Below are positions 23,991 through 35,580 of a stretch of DNA of 64,000 nucleotides, in pieces. Source of the stretch: Eonycteris spelaea (taxonomy: Eukaryota; Chordata; Mammalia; Chiroptera; Pteropodidae); contig PUFA01000182.1 in the NCBI GenBank assembly GCA_003508835.1, positions 310,001-374,000 on the forward strand, given 5' to 3'. Below the pieces are notes generated by a model. It was not told the DNA's origin. It saw only the letters and a list, made by a program, of their open reading frames with translations, and did no database searches. The position numbers and the translations under genes were made by a program. Each line of letters starts with the position of its first letter. Within the stretch, counting starts at the first letter, position 1.

Positions 23991-25589
23991 CGACGTCACA
24001 CATGTGTGAACATGGTGCAGAGTCAGAGGTCCCTGCAACGCCCGGGAACCTTCGGTAGAGCCTAACACGCTCACTCCCTACAAGGGCGAGAGGGAGGCTA
24101 TTCCCGTTACTCTCCTCTCCCGTTCGCTGTGATTAAAGGGGAGTTTTCTTCTGGCCACATCCATCCCACGGGCTGAACCCTCTTGGCCTTTCTACGTCTA
24201 GAAGGCTGCGCCCTTTTCAAATTTTAGTTCCGCAGCACCCGGCCTCTCCCTCCCTGACCCTCCTCTTCGTGTGTCAGGCCCAGGAGCCTGGTCCAGTTGC
24301 ACTGGCCTGACCTGGTCCCGTTCTGGCGATGGTGCACTCCCGGGGGCTGTCGCTGGAGGAGAGCCGCTCCCCCGGGGCAGGTTGTAGGCTCTGGAATTCG
24401 GCGTGCACATCAGGGCGCCCAGTGGGGAATCTGACATGAGTTACCTACCAGGTCCTGTGTGGGAAGGCCAGCTTCGCAAACCAGCTGGCTTCATATGGGG
24501 TCACGCTGTCACCGTGACGTATAAGAAATAAAAATATGTCATGGCTAATCCATAGGAAAAAAAAATGAGTGTTTAGAGATCGAAAAAGTGAACTATTTCC
24601 ACATTTCAGTCTTTTTTACATGGAGCTAAAATCCCTTGGAATGAATTCTGCACAACTTCAAAATCATCTGTCATAGCTGGAGTTTTTAGAATCGAGGTGC
24701 TGTTAGACCCCAGGGCAGAACAGACTGCTGTTGGGCTCCCGAGGTAGAGAAAGCCAGTGGGGCTCACCCGAGGCTCCTGCCGGGCCAGTGTCCGCTGGGG
24801 AGGGAAGCAGGTGCCAGGAAAAGCCAGGGGCGACTGGGGACATGGCTGCCATTCTGCCCGCCTCCAGGACGTGAATGAATTGAGTCACTTTCTTCTAAAC
24901 ACTGCTGACCTGCCAAAGTGATACTGTGAGGCTTGATTAAACTGGAATCCTTGAATTTGTGAACTGAAGTTAAAAACAGACCCTTCCAAAAGGCACAAAA
25001 AACACATGCCACTACAGCTCAGCACTTCTTACCTTCACTCAGTCCGGACCGCTTTCGCAGTCTGCTGAAAGTTGTGAATTTCTCCCCAGAGGAATAGACA
25101 ACACATGCACTGCACCCCACTTAAATCTCACATTCAAGTTCAGGTCGGTGGACTCCCCGAGGTACGCACTCATGAATCCATGGACCCAGAGATAGCATCC
25201 TGCTGTAGCCGTCTGAACGGGCAAATTGCAGAGTTTAAACTACATTCCAAGTAGTCTCTAGGTTTTTAAAAACAGAAAGGCAAAAATTAGGTAGAAATCT
25301 AACACTGTTATAAACAGAAGGCAGAGGTCCTTGTGTGATGTCTGTGTCTCTGTAGAGTGGTGTGAGTCAGCTACACACAGATCTCATCTGAAAATAATGG
25401 TGAGCAAGTCACCCCTGGAAACGGGATAAGAGTTATGCACAGACACGGCCATTACCGTTGGAGCGGAGAAGTAGAATTCATCTTATTTCAGCTTTTGTCG
25501 CAAATTCACTTTTCAGATGCCCTTCCTGACAAGGTTAGACCTTTGGGTGTTGTTATTTTACTTCAATTACTTGTGTAAAACAGTTTACT
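23991..25589. other. Intron 1, unassigned stretch
   Basis: No exon or repeat family I can name. Confidence 0.35.
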
Positions 25590-26820
25590 CTAACAAGGGT
25601 GCCAGGACCATTCCGTGGGGAAAGGACAGCCTTTTGACAAATGATGTTGGGAAACTGGACAGCCACACGCAGGAGAACGAGGCTAGACCCTTGTCTCACA
25701 CCGTATGCAAAGTTAACTCAAAATGGATCAAAGACTTCAATGTAGGAGCCAAAACTGTAAAACTCTTAAAAGAAGAAGAGGCGGAAACCTTTGTGACCTT
25801 GGAGTCAGCAGTGATTCCTTGGTCATGATACCAAAGGTGGAGGCGACGAAAGAAAAAAATAGATAAATCGGACTTCACGAAAATTTAAATCTTTCGTGTA
25901 TCAAAGGGCGCTATCAACATTAAAAAGGGACCCACGGAATGAGAGAAATGTCTGCAAATCATAGACCTGATCAAGGCTTATTCCAGAATGTGTAGAGAAC
26001 TGTTACAACTAAACAACAACAAGAATCCAAACAACTCAGTTAAGAAATAGGCAACTATTGAATAGATATTTCTTCAAAGAAGATGCACAAGTGGCCAATA
26101 AACACATGAAAAGATGCTCAACATCACTGATCGTCAAGAAATACAAAGTCAAACCCACCAGAGATACCAGTTTTTGGCATTAGGATGGCTATAATTTTTT
26201 AAAAAGAAAAGAACAGTGTTGGCAACGACGTGTAGGAACGGGAACCTTGTGCGCCGCTGGTGGGAATGTAAAACGGTGCAGCTGCTGTGGGAAACAGTAC
26301 GGTGGTTCCCCAAAGATTAAAGTTACCACGTGATCCTGCAGTTCTGCTTCTGGGCATCCACCAAGAGACTTGTGCAGATCCTTGTGCACCCAAGTTCACA
26401 GCGGCACTGTTCACAGCGGCCAAAAGCCGACACCACTTGAGTGTCCGTAGACAGATGATGGTCCATCCCTCAATGGAGTATTATTCAGCCTTTTTAAAAA
26501 GGAAAGAAATTCCGACACCTGCTACAATGTGGATGAACCCTGAGGACATCATATCAAGTGAAATAGTCCAGGCACAAAAGGACAAACGCCGTGTGGTTCC
26601 ACTCCGAGGTGCTCCTATCGAGGAGTCAGATTCACGGAGACAGGAGGTGGATGGTGGAGCCAGGGGCTGGTGAGTCGTTATTCAGCTGGTACAGCATTTT
26701 AGTTCTGTGAGATCAAAATTTTCTGGAGATGAACGGTGGAGATGGTTTCCCAACAATATGATTGTACACTTAAAAATCGTTAAAGGGGGAAAATTATGTG
26801 CTATATAGTTTACTGCAATT
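25590..26820 (+). mobile_element. L1 3' end (sense)
   Basis: Sense ORF2 3' sequence: GGACAGCCTTTTGACAAATG, AAAATGGATCAAAGACTTCA, GGCAACTATTGAATAGATAT, CAATGGAGTATTATTCAGCC, then a 3' UTR ending in an A-rich stretch. Many indels and stops. Confidence 0.85.
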
Positions 26821-27174
26821 AAAAATAACAATATTCCACTTCGATCGTATGCCCCAGTGTCACATGAAAGAAGGCGTATTCTTTCCTAGTTTATACCTTG
26901 TAAGTGCCACCTCTCCTGCTGTGTCATGGGATCGGTAAAGACCCTAAAAATCCCCACGTTCTTGCACGTGTGCTGGTGTGCTTGGGGCTCACGGACGAGC
27001 AAAGAACGAGGAGCAGCCTTAGAGGGGCTTTTAGAAAGCAGACAATAGGACCGATTGCTCCAAGCCCTCCGAGTGCCCACTGGGTAGCAGGCACTTCTCT
27101 GCGGACATGAGCATGACTAACACGTGCTTCCCAGATGGCCGTGGGGCACCGAGGACCGCGAAATGCACCACCGG

Positions 27175-27705
27175 GGCCAGATCTGGCACGATGCCTGTTT
27201 TTGCGTCAGTCCCGTAAGCTGAGAATATTTTTTGCCAAAAATCAAAAGAAGAAAGAATGTTTTGTGAGACATGAACATTATATGAAAATCAAATTTCAGT
27301 GTCCATAAATGAAGTGTATTGGAATGGCTACAGGCCTGGCCTAGGCGAGGCACAAAATTTAAGGTAGGGGGAGGCACCGAAAAAAACTCAGCCATTCAGA
27401 TAAATAATATTTTAACACAGCATTTAAAAAAAATCAAAATAAATGCCAAAAAAATCCACAATGAGAAAACTATCGAAACCTTAAAGACAAGATCAGCATT
27501 GCTGAGTTCCCCCCTTTGCCCTGGGCTGCCGTAGGACTCTGAGGGGCATGAGGGCAGCCACGCTCCTTCCGTACTTGCCGTCCACGGTGACTTTCTAGAA
27601 AATGGTGAAGACGGAGTAGCGGTGACAGAGACTCTGTGGCCCAAGGAGCAAAAACAATTCCTCTGGCCCTTTATAGAAAAAATTTGCCAGCCCCTGATTG
27701 AAACT
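27175..27705 (-). mobile_element. hAT-type relic split by a later insertion
   Basis: The left part (to about 27325) has GAAAATCAAATTTCAGTGTC and ATAAATGAAGTGTATTGGAA. The right part (about 27600-27705) has GTGACAGAGACTCTGTGGCC and GAAAAAATTTGCCAGCCCCT. These belong together in the family order. The middle, with CCTGGCCTAGGCGAGGCACA and A-rich text, is foreign to it and is likely another inserted repeat. Confidence 0.5.
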
Positions 27706-28179
27706 AGTTTACTGTGTGAATCTCTGACAGAGAGTGACGGAAACCAAACTACCGATTCAACGTCTTGTCCGCTTCCTCTGTCTGATTTTTGTGTATGCCC
27801 TTCTAGAAAATGAGCATACACTCATAAAGTACTTAATTTTTGGATGCCAGTGTGTATTAGTCAATAGGGACAATTCACACTGAATTAAGAAGCGAGATGC
27901 TTGTGGGATGTGGTGATTGACCTGCATCGCCTACTCTCCTGTTAACGAGACGCTTAATTAGTTAACCCTCCCTTTTCCAGGCTGACTGTTACTTGGCTTC
28001 CTTTATAGAATGATGCTTTTCCTGCCAGCTGCCATGTATAGGTCTTAAAAAGCTCAATTAGGAACTTAAGTAGTGTTAATTATTGTTAAAATTGTAAAAT
28101 AGTAAGCCGAGGGAATTTCCTCTCTGGTTTTCCTGCTTTCATTCTTTCTCCCAATAATCTAAAAAGCGTGCTCTTTCGA

Positions 28180-28570
28180 AAACGTGGGTCAGACTTGTGA
28201 CTGGGCCCCGGGGCCTCCGCTGAGCTCTCCCGCAGGCCTGCCCCGGCCTGCCCCGGGGCCTTTGCACCTGCTATTCCCTGTGCCCCGGGGCTCTCTCCCA
28301 GGCTGCCACCATAGGCCCCTGCTCGGGCCAGGTCTCCGCTGGCCTTTCGAGAGGTTGGGGGCCCCTTCCACCGCTGCCCTGGCTCTGACCCTCTGCCGTT
28401 TCCTACTGTTACGGCCGGATCTCTCTGCGGTCACCTTGAGTATCTGGTGACTGCCCTCTGGCCTGACGCCCCTGCACGAGGGTGCCGGTGCCACAGAGCA
28501 GGGCTTACATCTGGCTCGTTCACCTCGGGATGCTCGGAGCCCGGAATGGCGCCTGGTGCTCAGTTAATGC
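28180..28570 (+). mobile_element. L2-like fragment
   Basis: GGGGCCTTTGCACCTGCTAT and related text match a characteristic L2 segment in sense orientation. The copy is worn and GC-enriched. Confidence 0.45.
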
Positions 28571-28854
28571 ACTTGGTTCCCTTTTTGTTTATTTCTAGTT
28601 TAAGTTCATATATGGTCATGTTCACTTTGGGGGGGGTATGAGTTTTTGCACATGCACAGATCCTGCAAATATCTGAGGGCCCACTATGTGCTGGGCACTG
28701 CATGTCTTGGAGACCTTCCTTGGAGAATGTACCTCATCAGAGTGGCACAGCTAGATGCACCGAATTTGTGAACAGTTTCCTTCTTGATGAGCATTTAAGT
28801 TGTTTCCTATTTTTTGTGACTTCAAATAATGTCCCAGGGACATGTTGCCCTTAT

Positions 28855-29395
28855 GCCTTTTTTCACAACTTTATCGAACTATATTTCATGTACCAAAAAA
28901 CCAACCCATTTAAACTGTACAGCTCCGTGGGTGTTACTGTATCCACAGAGTTGTGCAATAACCCCCTCTTAATTCCAGAACATTCCATCACCCCAAAAAG
29001 ACACCCCTTCCCCATCAGCAGCCACACCCCATCCTGCCCCCCAGCCCCTGGCAGCCACTAACCCACTCCCTGTCTCCATGGACATTCCTGTTCCGGACAT
29101 GTCGCATACATGGAGTCACCCGTGTGGCCTTCTGGGTCTGCCTTCCCTCGCTGAGCGCCGTGCTCTCAAGGCTGTTCTGTCGTAGCAAGCGTCAGCGTCC
29201 CCTCCTTTTCATGGATGAGTAATAAATAGTCCAGCGTGTGGATGGACCACATTTTGTTTAATCAGCTGATGGACATTCAGATTGTTTCTGCTGTGGCTAC
29301 TGTGAACCATGCTGTTATGAACACTGGTGTCCAGTGTTTGCGCGCATGCCTTTTTGGATAAGTGTATTTCTATAAGATAAATTGAGGGGTGGGGA
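28855..29395 (-). mobile_element. L1 3' fragment (antisense)
   Basis: CATCACCCCAAAAAGACACC, CCCCTGGCAGCCACTAACCC, TTCATGGATGAGTAATAAAT and GCTGATGGACATTCAGATTG appear in antisense L1 order. Confidence 0.8.
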
Positions 29396-30129
29396 GGAGA
29401 CACCGCCCCTAGCTCTTCATCCTATGACTGCTTGGTTAAACATATCCTGAGTCTTGAGGGTGCCCCCGGGGGCAAGAATCCCCACCCCCCGACCTTTCCC
29501 CAGACAGCCATTGCCCGTGACTTGTGTTTGCCTGCCTCGCACATGCTGTGGGCACTGTCACCTGTCTTTGAATCAGTGCTGAGGAAGGCATTGGCAAAGC
29601 CAGCAGTTTCATGCCACAAACCCCAGAAACTTGGAGCAAAGGAGACACGGCAAAAAGGATCTCCTTAGGGGGAATTAAACAAACTCACTAGCCCTCTCTC
29701 TCCTGGGGAAGGACAGCCCTCAACACAGTCTGCATCTGTCACCATTTGCCAAGCAATCTATGAGACGCTCGGCCATGGAGAGCGTCCTGCACATGCTCTG
29801 AGGTCTCAGGGAAGGGCGGAATCTCTGAGAAGGGAACAGGGGGCTGACGATAACGTGTAATCTTTCTGACAGTGACTCAGCAGTGTTACTTTGCAAAGAG
29901 AGCTGCTACCATTGGCATGATGCTGAGAGAGAAACCAGTCTTAGGTGTTTGGTCCAAATGACGAACCCCACAACTATGCACATAGCACGAGGCGCTCCCT
30001 GAAGAACTTATCGCGCTGGTTTCTGAAATCACAAATAGCACAGCACATAACTGCTTTTAGAGTTTCGGATATTGAAATTAAAAACCAGCAGATGATCTTG
30101 GGTCTGTTATCCTGGAGTGGATTACAACA

Positions 30130-30300
30130 GTGACACTAATTAGCATTCGCTGAGCACCTACTATGTGCTGGGCTGGCAGTTAAAGCTCATGTTTGATAGG
30201 CTTCACTTTATTTACTACAATGACGCACAGAGACAGATAGAATTTATTGTCTCCATTTATGGAGAAAGAAATGGAAGTCCATGTTTGCCGGCCAAGGTCA
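30130..30300 (-). mobile_element. MIR-like fragment
   Basis: GCTGAGCACCTACTATGTGC and TTATTGTCTCCATTTATGGA flank a gap in the manner of an antisense MIR. Confidence 0.5.
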
Positions 30301-33300
30301 GCCTCTTTGGGCAGGGCTGCCCCTTACTCATCTTCTGTCTTTCTCAGAGTTGACCTTGACCGGGGCTGCTCAGGGCCCCTGCTGCCCCTGGGCAGGCCTG
30401 CCCAGCAGTTGCCAAGTCCTCTGTGGTTGTCCACGGTCATTCATGAGTAAGGATGAAACGCATACTGTATAGCTGGAGAGAAGATTCTGGCAGCTTTCTG
30501 CTGGTGTCCTGCACCCTCGCAGGTGTTCTAGACACGTGTGCCGAGTGATAGCCTGGGCAGAGAGATGCCTCAGCTCCCGGAGGGCCGCGTCCAGCCCTAA
30601 GCACTGACATCGGCCATCCACATTTAGTCTAATCTTAAGCATGAATTCTGCGTCGTGAATGAGAGTATTCGACTTACCAGAAATGCAACTGTGTCTTCCT
30701 TATTCCAGGCCATAGGAAGCTTAGTGGGCTTTCTCGGTTCAACCTTATATTTTTCCTTATTCAAATCATTTCAAATTCCACTTGGATGGAAACCTCTCAA
30801 ATATTTGTCTTAAAAGCCACGCCGAAGTAGTGATCGCTGCTGTTAAATGTGACGGTGTTATGGCAGCCGCCCGCGGAGCGTTGGCAAGGTGGCTGCGTGT
30901 CCAGGTGGACGTTCTGAGCGAGAGCGACGAGGGAGGGAGGGTGCAGAGGCCCGTCCCGTCCGTCAGTTTGGTCTCAGCCCCCGCTCGTGCTTCTCTTTTG
31001 CCCTTCGAGCAGAGCTAGAACATTTTATTCCAATTTTTTTCCAAAATGATCTTTTGCTCCACTTTGGAACAGAGACACTGGAAACAGAAGCAGACGAAGC
31101 CGCCTGCCGGTTTCACAGTCCGGGGCGCTCCCCGCCCCACGCCAACAGGAAGTGTTTGCTGAAGAAACAGAGACTCGTGTCAGTCTTGCTGGAGTGGGGC
31201 ATCCTGTCAAATATTCTCAAGGTTCTATGGCACCCTGTAAAATTTTTAAAATTACATTTCCCCCCAAGCTTTTGATCCGAATGCCTTTCTAAAACGGAAT
31301 CAATTTCAGTGTGTCCTCTAAGAATTAATTAGGATTAATTAGTTTAAAAACGGAAATGCCTTTCACTCTTTGGGCTTAGTTAGGATAATGAGTTGAACAA
31401 CAACCACGAAAACCATTTCGCTTCACTTGGTCAGAGCGCCCTGGGGTTTGGTTTTGGGACCGAAACTGTCCCGGGGACCAAAAAACAAGCAAGTCCTTTC
31501 GTTCTCATAGGAATGGACAGGGCACTGAGGAGAGGGAGGGGAGATGCCCGATGGGGTAGTATCTCTAATTTTGCCTTTCACGGCTTCATTTTCCCGTCGT
31601 CGGGCTCCCTGGGTCTTGCTGAAGGAGCTTTGACTAGATTTTCCATCCTGGGCCGGTGGAGATCTATCTGTACCCCAGAGACCGCACCCCAGAGACCGCT
31701 AGCATGCAAAGCAGTAGAAGGTCCCTTCTGTCCCTGAGACAGGCCAGCGCTCCCCCAGGTGGCCCAAGTCCACTTGTCGGAGTGGACGCTGCTGCTGGAA
31801 CTCCTGGGCGCCTCCCCGGCCTCCCTCCTCCATCGCACCAGCCAACCCCACACAGCAGCAGCACGCGCGGCTCGGCAAGAAACACCTTTTATGTCTCTCT
31901 GAGACTCTAGGACATTTTCTTACTTAAGGTTGCATGTTTGTTCACTGATATGGCAAGAAAAGTAGGTGTTAGAGCTAATTTCTAGCAATATCTGAACGTG
32001 AACAGTCAGTCAGACACCACGGTGGATCGGGAAGGAGGCTACGGGAACCTGAAGGAAAGCACGAGAAGAGCCGATGGGTGCGGGCAGAAACGTGGAGGGT
32101 GCGCGGCTCTCAGACTGGGCGGCTCACCGTGGTGGGAGGCTGGAGGTCCGAGGCGGGGTGCCAGCACGGGGGTGGCAGGCCCCTCGCGGCGGCATCACGT
32201 GGCGGAAGGGCACCAGCCACGCTGGCCAGGGCCCGCCTCCTAACCCCGTCACCTTGGGCATCGGGGCTTCCTGGGGTTCCACAGGTGAATTTGAGGGGTT
32301 CACAAACATTCGGACCCTAGCATGGCCATGTGGAGCCCTAAAGCCTGGGGCCCAGGGAGGCCGGGGTCTGCTGGATACTGCTGCGTGGTGAGCGGATGTG
32401 AGTGGTCGTGTGCGACACCCATGTCCACCCTGCGGCTTCAGGCTGTCCCCCTTGCTGAGGCTGGCAGCTCCCCGCAGCCAGCAGGGACCCAGGCTCTGGC
32501 CGTCGGGGCTGGAGTAGACTCGGGAGAGCCCCAGAATCATGACGCAGGGACCCCATGGCCAAGAAATGGGATTGGGGACCAGGAGCTCCCTGAAGGGACT
32601 CGTGGGTTCGGGGTAACCCGCCTCCCCGAATCCAGGTGGACCTGCCGCTTACGCTCCCAGGCTGGTGGGTATACATCCCGGTGCCAGCCCGTCCCCTCCT
32701 CCCAGAGTCTGCTCGCCTGGGGTCCCGCCCACCACACGCAGAAACCCTCTCCCAGCCGACTCCCCTTCCAGGAGGCCCGCATCCCTCTCCTCCTTCCCGC
32801 CGAGGTTCCCGGGTCTCTAGCTCTCCAACTTGGTCCCTCTTGAACTCGGTTCGATCTTTGTGGCGTTTGCCTACACCATTCCGTGGGATTGCTCCGTCAC
32901 TGTCGCGGTGACCTCTGCCTCAGTGGACCTCGTGGTCAGTTCCCCACCCCCAGTTCGTTGGGTGCCCAGGACACCACTTTGCTTTCACCTCCTTGGCCTC
33001 CTGTCTTCAGCCTCCGTCGCTGATTCCCTCGTGCTTAGGGTCCCTGAGTGGTGGACAGCTGAGGAGCTCAGCCCCGCCTCTGCCTTCCCTGGGTGAGCCC
33101 AGTGGTCTCGTGGCTTTAAACAGGTCACGTCTACACTGGCAGCCCCAGCCTACACCCTTCATGCGCTGACGGCCCTAACCCATGTCATGTCTACACCGGC
33201 AGCTTTAGCCTACCTCTTGCTCCTCAGGCCCTCACATATATCTGCCTGCTTTCTCAGCACCCCAGTGTGGGTGTCTAAGAGCCCCCCGTACCTCACACCG

Positions 33301-33369
33301 AGGTGCAGGCCCAGCACCACGGGCCCCGGCCTGCGTCCCGTGCAGTTCCCTGATGCATCCTTCCACTTG
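30301..33369. other. Intron 1, unassigned stretch
   Basis: GC-rich unique sequence with many chance frames. It includes a short direct repeat (ACCCCAGAGACCGC twice near 31673-31699) and two similar blocks about 61 bp apart near 33124 and 33185. No exon is evident. Confidence 0.35.
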
Positions 33370-34150
33370 CCAGGAGCCTTCGAGACATTCTTGACTCCTT
33401 CCTGTCACACTCCACATCCAACCGCCAGCAGACCCTGTGACGCTACCTCAGTGTTCATCCAGCACCTGGCCTCCGTGCCCCCCCCCCATGGCTGTCACTC
33501 AGTCCAGGCCATGTCCCTCATCTGGGTCGCCACATTAGCCTCTTAACTGCACTCTCTGCTTCCACCTTGTCTTTGCCCGTTCTCAGCCCGGCAGCCGGAC
33601 CTGGTTAAAATGCAAGTCATTCCGCCACTCCCGGGCTCAGACCTCTGACCGCTTCCATTGCACTGTGAGCCAACTCTAAAGCCCGTGCGATGGTCTCCGT
33701 GGCCTTTCCTTCTCCTTCTGGGCTCCCGGTTCGCTCAGTTCCAGTCACCAGCTTGGCACGGTCCCACCCAAAGCCTCGCACTGGCCGTTCCCTCCATGGC
33801 AATGCTGTTCCCTCCAGCGGGACGCTCGTCCCCTGGACTTTGGGAAGGCTCTGTCCCTCTCTCCTCGTCTCTTTGCTGGAACGGACCTTCTCAGTGGGCA
33901 CGCGACAGCCTCACCCAGCACTTCCGCGCTCTGCTGCATTTCTCCCCTGGGCACCTGTCGTCATCTGACATGCTGTATTTTTTTCTTACTGACTTGACTT
34001 CCTGTCTGCAGCCACCAGCACCCCACGGCTGCTATCCTCTAGAATATAAGCTCCACGAGGGAAGGGATTATGTCTGTTTTGGTTACTAGCCAGTGCCTGG
34101 CCCGTGCTAGGCAGTCTATAGATATTTTTTATTGAAATCACGAATAATGC
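33370..34150 (+). mobile_element. L2 fragment (sense, with 3' end)
   Basis: TTGACTCCTTCCTGTCACAC, TGTCGTCATCTGACATGCTG, AGAATATAAGCTCCACGAGG and GCCAGTGCCTGGCCCGTGCT follow the L2 consensus order to its tail. Confidence 0.75.
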
Positions 34151-35525
34151 AGTAAGAACTCCCGTGTCACTGCTCTTTTGGGGGTGGAGTTTGGGGTTGT
34201 CACTGTGTGTCAGAGCCTCCCTTCAGATGACGAGTCCAGGCAGAATCAGCAGCGTCCCCATGGCAGTGCCCGAGCGGTCACTCCCACAGTTTCGGCTGCC
34301 GGCAGCCTCACCTCCAGTACCAGACTTGTGTTGCCTCCCCTGCTACCGCTTCGGCAGGGGTTAATGGCCCAAGAGTCCGGCTTCAGATTCCTCACCTCCC
34401 TGGAGCCCGGTTCAGATTCTGGCAGCGTGGTCTCCGCCTCCCTCCTTCTTGGGGAGCCCTGCCGGTGCCCCCTGCCCATCCTGGGAACCGGCCCCGGAGG
34501 CCGTCTTCAGAAAACAGTGTCTGTGCACCGATCACGTCCATCTCAAAGGCCACGTTTTGTCAAATGCTATCATCACCTAGGATGTGAACCCCTTGCAGCT
34601 AGAGCCACACAATTCCCGTTCCATCAAAGTGTTTTACAATCCTTGGACATGCACCTCCCAAAAATGGAGCATCCACTTAGAACTTTATGTGCCCTTTGCA
34701 GGTTGGGGTGCTACCCACTCCCTGTGCCGTTCCAAAGCCTCAGGGACCCCACACTCAGCCTGCAGTGCTCCGGACAGAACCAAGGTCAAGCACTTTTCAT
34801 TCAACCTTAGGCTTTTTCTTCTGTGTGGGTCAAGACTGGCCAGCGCTAGGGACCTCCCTGCTGCCTCTTTCTGGGGCTGCGTGTCCCTGTGTGTCCCACC
34901 ATCTAGGGCTTCTTAGGTGGCCTGGCTTCCTCTTCCAAGGTCCTTGCCTCGCTGAGCAGGACAGGAAGAGCAAAGGGAAGCCGGCTGCCAGAGTTCCTTC
35001 CTGCAAAGCCCCAGGAGGCGCTGCTAATGCTGAGTCAAGGATTCGCGTGCACCTATTTCGTATGTACATGACGTTCTCAAAAGTCTCTTGGTTAGGATCT
35101 ATTTCCTCTGTTCTCACATTTTTTTAAGTAGCTGAATCCCCGGGTTGCTTTAGTTTGTCTAATCACTGCCCAGAAACCCGTGCGCGTTTGTGAACTGTTC
35201 CACACTGTTTGCTGGATGACAAATAAATTCTTTCCTCTTGGAGAAAAAGGCACTTTCTCCCCCGGCACTAGGAAAGACTGAAGAAGTCCCCTTGTGATGC
35301 TTCTGTGACAGACTTGGTCCTTCTTGGGTTGTGTTATTTCAGAACAAATATGGTAAACTGTTTTCCCCTCCGTTGCTATAGAGAAGAGATTATTTGCCTT
35401 TCTCTTAGGGCTTCTGAAAATAATAGATTACATATTTGGGAGGGTTTTTTTTTAGATCTGGTTAATGTGAGATAGAGAGGATTGCTCCCGGGATGACATT
35501 GTTTGGTTTGGGAAGTATTCTCCCG
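34151..35525. other. Intron 1, unassigned stretch
   Basis: Unique sequence leading up to the paired X-boxes. No exon or named repeat is evident. Confidence 0.35.
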
Positions 35526-35580
35526 GTTGCCCAGCAACAGGCTCTTGGAGACGGGAGTGGACTGCGTTGTCCCTGGCAAC
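35526..35580 (+). promoter_or_regulatory. Paired X-boxes in RFX2 intron 1
   Basis: The first site is GTTGCC-C-AGCAAC (35526-35538), which matches GTNRCC-N-RGYAAC at every position. The second is GTTGTC-CCT-GGCAAC (35566-35580), with one mismatch in the left half. Their starts are 40 bp apart in sequence I do not recognise as a repeat. Two RFX sites so close suggest an RFX-responsive enhancer or an internal promoter within the RFX2 gene. Confidence 0.55.

Noticed and set aside
35008..35022. CTCF-like CCCCAGGAGGCGCTG
   Set aside because: Three mismatches to the core when aligned on GGCGC.
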